A DNA stretch of 10,720 nt. Origin: Oscillospiraceae bacterium. Lineage in GTDB: Bacteria; Bacillota; Clostridia; Oscillospirales; CAG-272. Below the pieces are notes generated by a model. That model ran no database searches. It was not told where the DNA came from and saw nothing but the letters and a program-made list of their open reading frames with translations. This document shows, piece by piece, positions 6,981 through 10,720 of the stretch. Both the position numbers and the translations under genes were made by a program. The DNA lies in contig SVQS01000052.1 in assembly GCA_015065205.1 (NCBI GenBank), positions 1 to 10,720 on the forward strand, written 5' to 3'. Position 1 is the stretch's first letter, and each line of letters starts with the position of its first letter.

Positions 6981-7762
6981 CTGATATTCGCATAATCTCT
7001 CTGTATTCGGGATCAACGGGAAACTGTTTTGTTATATCCGCACCCTGCGGTACAATCCTGATCGACGCAGGCAAAAACGCAAAACGACTGTGTGGCGCTC
7101 TTGCGGAAGTGAATATCAATGTCGACGACATTGGTGCCATTCTTGTAACGCACGAGCACACCGACCACGTAAGCGCCCTGCCTGTATTTCTCAAAAAGCA
7201 TCCCATCCCCGTACATATTGCCTACGGTTGTGCTTATAAGCTCTTGCCGCACCCATCGGTCGAGCCGCTTCTCAATATGCACCCGCCCATTCACGAGGAG
7301 TGCATTTGCGGTATGCGTGTGACATCCTTCCCCACGCCGCACGACAGCCGTGCATCGGTGGGGTATCGAATTGAAATTCCCGACGAGGACGAAAATGTCG
7401 TATATCGTATTGGTTATGCGACGGATATTGGCTACGTGACACCCGAGATCGAAGAAGCACTGACAGGTTGCGATGCTGTGATTTTGGAGAGCAATCACGA
7501 CTACGACATGCTCATGATGGGGCCTTACCCTTATGATTTGAAAAAACGCATTGCTTCGCGGCGCGGGCATCTTTCCAATCCCGATTCCGCCGCACTTGCT
7601 GCTCGTCTTTGTGCCGCGGGTACGAAAAAACTGATGCTTGCACACCTGAGTCAGGAAAACAACGCCCCCGACCTTGCATTTGATGAATGTGTAAGTGCCG
7701 TGGGTGATGCCGATGTGCAGGTGTTTGTCGCACATCCCGAAATTCCTACCGAAATGCTCTGA
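6977..7762 (+). CDS. walJ: MBL-fold metallo-hydrolase WalJ/YycJ
   Basis: A 261-residue metallo-beta-lactamase-fold protein of the YycJ (WalJ) family. The dinuclear metal site is recognisable: THEHTDH with His59, His61, Asp63 and His64, then His122 (FPTPHDS), Asp150 (YATDIGY), His198 (RRGHLSNPDS) and His223 (LAHLSQENN). YycJ proteins are associated with the WalRK cell-wall regulon and have been linked to DNA repair or replication; their substrate is thought to be nucleic acid, by similarity to nucleases of this fold. Its length matches the family. It starts inside the stop of the upstream membrane-protein gene and ends 12 nt before rlmH. In Bacillus the order is walR-walK-walH-walI-walJ, then a protease gene, then rlmH; here only the walJ-rlmH neighbourhood is kept, with no WalRK genes in view. 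Confidence 0.9.
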   Translation: MTDIRIISLYSGSTGNCFVISAPCGTILIDAGKNAKRLCGALAEVNINVDDIGAILVTHEHTDHVSALPVFLKKHPIPVHIAYGCAYKLLPHPSVEPLLNMHPPIHEECICGMRVTSFPTPHDSRASVGYRIEIPDEDENVVYRIGYATDIGYVTPEIEEALTGCDAVILESNHDYDMLMMGPYPYDLKKRIASRRGHLSNPDSAALAARLCAAGTKKLMLAHLSQENNAPDLAFDECVSAVGDADVQVFVAHPEIPTEML

Positions 7763-7774
7763 TTGGAGACTGTT

Positions 7775-8254
7775 ATGGTTCAAGTTACCGTTATTACCGT
7801 TGGCAACCTTAAGGAGGCCTATTGGCGTGATGCCATTGCCGAATACGAGAAGCGTCTTGGCGCTTTCTGCAAGCCTGAAATTATCCAGCTCAAAGAAGCT
7901 CGCCTTTCGGACAACCCGAGTGCAAGTGAGATCGGGGCGGCTCTTGCCGATGAAGGAAAAAGAATTTTAGCGGCAATTCCGCCGCGTTCCTACAAAATCG
8001 CTATGTGCGTAGAGGGACAACAGTTCTCCTCGGAGGATCTCGCCGCAAAGCTGGATGGCGTACTTGCCAACACGGGATCACTTTGCCTCATTATCGGCTC
8101 TTCGTTCGGGCTTTCGGACGAGGTCAAGCGCGCGTGTGACTTGCGACTTTCGGTATCCAAATTGACCTTTCCGCATCAAATGATGCGTGTGCTTCTTTTG
8201 GAAATGCTCTACCGCTGCTTTGGTATTCTCAAGGGCACAAAATATCACAAATGA
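7775..8254 (+). CDS. rlmH: 23S rRNA pseudouridine-1915 N3-methyltransferase
   Basis: RlmH is a SPOUT methyltransferase that uses S-adenosylmethionine to methylate pseudouridine 1915 in helix 69 of 23S rRNA on assembled 70S ribosomes. The 159-residue product is exactly the usual family length. The N-terminus VITVGNLKEAYWRDAIAEY, the cofactor-binding knot IIGSSFGLSDEV (residues 106-117) and the nearly invariant C-terminal run KLTFPHQMMRVLLLEMLYR, ending in YHK, are all present. ATG 7775 is chosen over the in-frame TTG at 7763 because GGAG (7765-7768) sits 6 nt before it and the length and N-terminus then fit. It is embedded in the galK operon, 12 nt after walJ and 22 nt before the serine dehydratase gene. 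Confidence 0.96.
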   Translation: MVQVTVITVGNLKEAYWRDAIAEYEKRLGAFCKPEIIQLKEARLSDNPSASEIGAALADEGKRILAAIPPRSYKIAMCVEGQQFSSEDLAAKLDGVLANTGSLCLIIGSSFGLSDEVKRACDLRLSVSKLTFPHQMMRVLLLEMLYRCFGILKGTKYHK

Positions 8255-8276
8255 CTTTTTGTTAGGAGACATTCCT

Positions 8277-9545
8277 ATGAAACAAATCTTCAAAAACAAT
8301 ACACAGCACCACGGTGCGCGGCTCCCCGGAATGGAGTCCTTGACCGAGCTTTACAAGGTGGGTTCGGGCCCTTCGAGCTCGCACACCATCGGTCCCGAGC
8401 GTGCTTGCTTGTTAGCACTAAAAAAGTTCCCTGCGGCTGATGAATTTCGCGTAACGCTTTACGGTTCTCTTGCAAAAACAGGCAAGGGGCACGGCACCGA
8501 CACCATCATTCGCAAGACCTTTTATCCCATGCCTTGCGAGATTATTTTTGATCCCGAGAACGAGGATATTCCCCACCCCAACACGATGGACGTGGCGGCT
8601 CTTTCCAAAGGTCACGAGTTTGGTCGTTTGCGTATTCTGAGCGTGGGTGGCGGTCGTATTCAGGTTGACGGTGAGGCAGTAGCAGAGCCGAAAATGCATT
8701 ACACGCTCAAAACATGGAAAGACATTCGCGCTTACTGCGAGAAAAAGAACATTCGCCTGTGGCAGTTTGCCGAGGAAAATGAGGGCCCCGAGTTTTGGCT
8801 CTATATGACCGATATGTGGGAAGCCATGAAGGCATCCATTCGTGCAGGACTTGAATGTGAGGGTGAGTTGCCCGGCGGCTTGCACGTACAAAGAAAAGCG
8901 AAGTATCTCTACTATCGCCGCTCGCTTGGCGAAAGTAGCGAAACGCGCGAGAACCGCCTGGTTTGCTCCTACGCCTTTGCGGTGAGTGAGCAGAATGCGG
9001 CAGGTGAGAAGATCGTCACCGCACCCACTTGCGGTGCATCGGGCGTGCTCCCTGCTGTCCTCTACTATGAACAACACAAAAACGGATTTGCCGATTGGGA
9101 GGTCGTTCGCGCGCTTGCCGCGGGCGGCATTATCGGCAATCTGATCAAAACAAACGCATCTATTTCGGGTGCAGAGTGCGGATGCCAAGCCGAGATCGGT
9201 ACGGCGTGCGCTATGGCAGCGGCGGCTCTTGGTGAGTTGTTCCAGCTCAGTCTTGACAAGATCGAATATGCCGCAGAGATTGCCATTGAACATCACCTGG
9301 GACTGACCTGCGACCCTATTTGCGGTCTTGTGCAGATTCCCTGCATCGAGCGAAATGCGGTTGCCGCGATGCGTGCCATCAATGCGGTCACGCTTTCGGA
9401 CTTCCTTTCCGACACGCGAATGATCTCGTTTGACAAGGTCGTGCGCGCTATGATGGAAACCGGCCGCGATATGTCCGATCTTTACAAGGAAACTTCCGAG
9501 GGCGGACTTGCGACTCTTGGTGTAGAACAAGCTTTGCGCCCGTAA
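8277..9545 (+). CDS. sdaA: L-serine dehydratase, single-chain iron-sulfur type
   Basis: This enzyme deaminates L-serine to pyruvate and ammonia using an oxygen-sensitive [4Fe-4S] cluster instead of pyridoxal phosphate. The 422-residue chain has the beta domain first (KVGSGPSSSHTIGP, residues 28-40; YGSLAKTGKGHGTD, 62-75) and then the alpha domain (APTCGASGVLPAVL, 249-262; GAECGCQAEIG, 298-308; CDPICGLVQIPCIERN, 345-360). Probable cluster ligands are Cys303, Cys345 and Cys356, whose 42 and 11 residue spacings match the known single-chain enzyme. Many clostridia have the two domains as separate genes, so the fused form is noteworthy; it resembles the roughly 400-residue single-chain form of Bacteroidetes. 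ATG 8277 is chosen because AGGAG (8264-8268) lies 8 nt upstream; the longer open frame back to 8187 overlaps rlmH. It is the last gene of the operon. Confidence 0.95.
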   Translation: MKQIFKNNTQHHGARLPGMESLTELYKVGSGPSSSHTIGPERACLLALKKFPAADEFRVTLYGSLAKTGKGHGTDTIIRKTFYPMPCEIIFDPENEDIPHPNTMDVAALSKGHEFGRLRILSVGGGRIQVDGEAVAEPKMHYTLKTWKDIRAYCEKKNIRLWQFAEENEGPEFWLYMTDMWEAMKASIRAGLECEGELPGGLHVQRKAKYLYYRRSLGESSETRENRLVCSYAFAVSEQNAAGEKIVTAPTCGASGVLPAVLYYEQHKNGFADWEVVRALAAGGIIGNLIKTNASISGAECGCQAEIGTACAMAAAALGELFQLSLDKIEYAAEIAIEHHLGLTCDPICGLVQIPCIERNAVAAMRAINAVTLSDFLSDTRMISFDKVVRAMMETGRDMSDLYKETSEGGLATLGVEQALRP

Positions 9546-9555
9546 TCGCAAAGCA

Positions 9556-9753
9556 TCGATATAAATCCGCTTGCGCGGATTTTCGATATACGCTTGCGCG
9601 TTCGATATAGCGCCATAGCGCTCGATATGCTCACTGCGTGAGCGCGGATTTATGTCATATCGAGTTCGACCAACGGGAGAACATATCGAATTCGAGTGAA
9701 ACGAGAATATATCGAGCCGAGCATAACGCATAGCGTTTTGCAAGGCATATCGA
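9556..9753. repeat. Compound palindromic element with 4+4 inverted CGATAT heptamers
   Basis: Four TCGATAT copies start at 9556, 9583, 9602 and 9622. Four inverted ATATCGA copies start at 9657, 9683, 9709 and 9747. Small hairpins sit between them: AAATCCGC/GCGGATTT, CGC/GCG, AGCGC/GCGCT, GCTCAC/GTGAGC and AACGC/GCGTT. In addition ATAAATCCGC (9561-9570) pairs perfectly with GCGGATTTAT (9644-9653). No protein frame is credible. It resembles the miniature interspersed repeats of clostridial genomes, but I cannot name the family. Confidence 0.75.
9563..9583 (+). terminator. Possible terminator of the galK-sdaA operon, within the repeat
   Basis: AAATCCGC, loop TTGC, GCGGATTT plus one further T: an 8-bp stem starting 18 nt after the sdaA stop. 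The U-tract is only four long, so termination may be partial. It is simultaneously the first hairpin of the compound repeat. Confidence 0.4.
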
Positions 9754-9758
9754 CCATT

Positions 9759-9891
9759 CGTTACGCGGGCTCCTTCCACCGCTATCGCGGTCCCCGTCTT
9801 GTTGCGGCTCGGTCACGCTCGCGTTCTAACAGTCCGCCGGACTGTTATTCATTGCGCTCGCGCCGCTTCGCTACCTCCCGGAGGGAGGCTT
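9759..9891. repeat. Second compound hairpin repeat (CGTTACG...GGGAGGCTT type)
   Basis: Hairpins in order are ACCGC/GCGGT (9778-9791), TAACAGTCCG/CGGACTGTTA around one base (9827-9847), GCG/CGC (9854-9863) and CCTCCC/GGGAGG with loop GGA (9874-9888). On the minus strand it reads AAGCCTCCCTCCGGGAGG at one end and GGAGCCCGCGTAACG at the other, a pattern I recognise from interspersed repeats abundant in Ruminococcaceae-like genomes. It abuts the heptamer element within a few bases. Confidence 0.65.
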
Positions 9892-9932
9892 AAAAGTTAC
9901 ACCGAAACGAAACCTACAATGGAGAAGAATTT

Positions 9933-10364
9933 ATGGACTATATCATAGCATCCTATCGCGGTGAGAGTGGATTTGACGCAGCAACACAGGTCATTGAGCT
10001 GCTTATGTGGTTGGCGTTGGTTGGCATCGTTTTGATATTGATTGCCTATTTTCGCACACCCTTGGAGCGCAAAAAAGCACATCTGTTGGTGCACTACCCT
10101 ATGACATATCTGACACCGTTGCTCTATTCCGCTGTGTTTTTGTTTTTTAGATGGTATATGTCAATCCCTTTGAATTGCGTACTGTTTGTTGTTCTCTTCT
10201 TTGTTGAGAAAAGTGAGTTAAAAACCATTGACAAAAAATACGGTGCGCCAAGCTCTTATGTGCTCAAGAAAAGCAACAAATATCTGATTGTCCTGTTCAC
10301 TCTGCTCTTGGTCGGCTTGACGATGGGATATTTGGCACTTTCTGGCGTTGTCTATCAATTTTGA
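9933..10364 (+). CDS. Four-span membrane protein, function unknown
   Basis: A 143-residue, very hydrophobic protein with predicted spans at about 20-40, 57-74, 77-91 and 117-140. A basic loop (RTPLERKKAH) follows the first span and a lysine-rich loop (KTIDKKYGAPSSYVLKKSNK) precedes the last. GGAG lies 8 nt before ATG 9933, supporting the start. I do not recognise the family. It stands alone between the repeat cluster and the prfB promoter, and no clear promoter is visible upstream, so it may depend on read-through from sdaA or on a weak promoter near the repeat end. Codon use is ordinary for the window. Confidence 0.75.
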   Translation: MDYIIASYRGESGFDAATQVIELLMWLALVGIVLILIAYFRTPLERKKAHLLVHYPMTYLTPLLYSAVFLFFRWYMSIPLNCVLFVVLFFVEKSELKTIDKKYGAPSSYVLKKSNKYLIVLFTLLLVGLTMGYLALSGVVYQF

Positions 10365-10398
10365 TGAGGATGTTTTTTGAAAAACTTGCGAAACCCTC

Positions 10399-10428
10399 TT
10401 GAAACATCCCATACTTTTGTGATATAAT
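10399..10428 (+). promoter_or_regulatory. Extended -10 promoter of prfB
   Basis: TTGAAA (10399-10404), 18 nt, TATAAT (10423-10428), with TG at 10420-10421 giving an extended -10. The expected start is near 10435, about 50 nt before the TTG start codon. Confidence 0.8.
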
Positions 10429-10459
10429 AGTATAGATATAGAAAATTTTGAGACAAATC

Positions 10460-10471
10460 GCCCCTTGGGGC
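10460..10471 (+). promoter_or_regulatory. Small CTTG-loop hairpin just before the prfB Shine-Dalgarno
   Basis: GCCC, loop CTTG, GGGC: a 4-bp stem closed by a C-G pair on a CUUG tetraloop, a loop known to be unusually stable. It ends 3 nt before GGAGG (10475-10479) and may influence ribosome access. It is short enough to be chance. Confidence 0.35.
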
Positions 10472-10485
10472 TTTGGAGGTAAGAA

Positions 10486-10720
10486 TTGATCGTTGCATTG
10501 GAAGATGCCAAGTATAAGCTGCTTGGTATGAGAGAGAGCATTGCGGAGCTCGGTTCCGCTTTGCGTATTGAAGAAACCAAAGAATTGCTTCACGACCTTG
10601 AGGCGCAAACACAGGCTCCCGATTTTTGGAACAGTGCTGAAAAATCGAGCAAGGTGCTTCAAACCATTAAGCAAGGTCAGGATAAGGTTGCCGGCTATGA
10701 AAAGCTTTGCGCGCGTCTTG
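10486..10720 (+). CDS. prfB: Peptide chain release factor 2, N-terminal part
   Basis: RF2 recognises UAA and UGA stop codons and triggers peptide release. The window holds the first 78 codons, up to the right edge, covering the start of the N-terminal helical domain: LEDAKYKLLGMRESIAELGS, then IEETKELLHDLEAQTQAPDFWNS. The PDFWN motif at residues 45-49 falls where E. coli RF2 has PDVWN, which fixes identity and start. TTG 10486 is preceded by GGAGG at 6 nt, and an in-frame TAA lies just upstream at 10480-10482. The alternative ATG at 10528 would lose conserved sequence. RF2 genes often need a +1 frameshift at an internal UGA around codon 25; here the frame passes that point without UGA. The GGQ and anticodon-like motifs lie beyond the window. 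Confidence 0.9.
   Translation, partial: MIVALEDAKYKLLGMRESIAELGSALRIEETKELLHDLEAQTQAPDFWNSAEKSSKVLQTIKQGQDKVAGYEKLCARL

Noticed and set aside
7013..7783. Open frame of 256 codons opposite walJ
   Set aside because: walJ has a complete metal-binding motif set; this frame has no motif or ribosome binding site.
9556..9753. Heptamer array considered as a CRISPR or replication-origin iteron array
   Set aside because: Heptamers are too short and their spacing too irregular for CRISPR; half are inverted, and no rep, dnaA or cas gene is nearby.
8418..9779. Open frame of 453 codons on the minus strand opposite the serine dehydratase gene
   Set aside because: It is a shadow of sdaA, runs into the repeat element and shows no family motif.
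9696..9893. 65-codon plus-strand frame in the intergenic repeats
   Set aside because: Arg/Ser-rich translation of palindromic repeat DNA, with no ribosome binding site.
10370..10402. Short frame MFFEKLAKPS before prfB, considered as an upstream part of a frameshifted RF2
   Set aside because: It lies upstream of the predicted promoter, ends at TGA without a slippery site, and RF2 numbering already fits the TTG start.

Overview
This looks like a chromosomal segment from an uncultured, gut-type member of the class Clostridia. The evidence is strong AGGAG-like Shine-Dalgarno sites, near-consensus sigma-A promoters, the walJ-rlmH pairing known from Firmicutes, a BspA-type leucine-rich repeat (LRR) surface protein carrying clostridial modules, and small hairpin repeats like those in intergenic regions of Oscillospiraceae-like genomes. 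Placement below class is not secure.

Left part (1-3455, minus strand): one very long open frame of at least 1151 codons runs off the left edge. It encodes a membrane-anchored or secreted protein with 39 visible LRRs of about 23 residues. It has its own promoter and is separated by a terminator from murA. Next is murA (3640-4944, minus strand), the first committed enzyme of peptidoglycan synthesis.

Divergent control region (4945-5322): murA and galK are transcribed away from each other, each from a promoter with perfect TTGACA-17-TATAAT spacing. The murA leader holds a terminator-like hairpin, a (CG)6 tract, and a second hairpin between the Shine-Dalgarno and the start codon. The galK side holds a palindrome over the -35 box and a strong GC-rich leader hairpin. 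The A/T-rich stretch 5084-5222 holds nothing else I can support.

Plus-strand operon (5323-9545): a galactokinase-family sugar kinase, a small three-span membrane protein, the MBL-fold hydrolase WalJ/YycJ, the 23S rRNA methyltransferase RlmH, and a single-chain iron-sulfur L-serine dehydratase. Gaps are short (17, -4, 12 and 22 nt) and no internal promoter or terminator is obvious, so co-transcription is likely although the functions are mixed.

Intergenic 9546-9932: no gene, but two different compound palindromic repeat elements lie side by side. The first has four TCGATAT heptamers followed by four inverted ATATCGA heptamers, with small hairpins between them. The second has CCTCCC/GGGAGG and other hairpins and ends in CGTTACG.

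Right part: a four-span membrane protein of unknown function (9933-10364), then the start of prfB (release factor 2), which has its own extended -10 promoter, begins at TTG and shows no programmed frameshift site in the visible part. The least explained features are the heptamer-hairpin element, the block structure of the LRR protein, and the layered murA leader.
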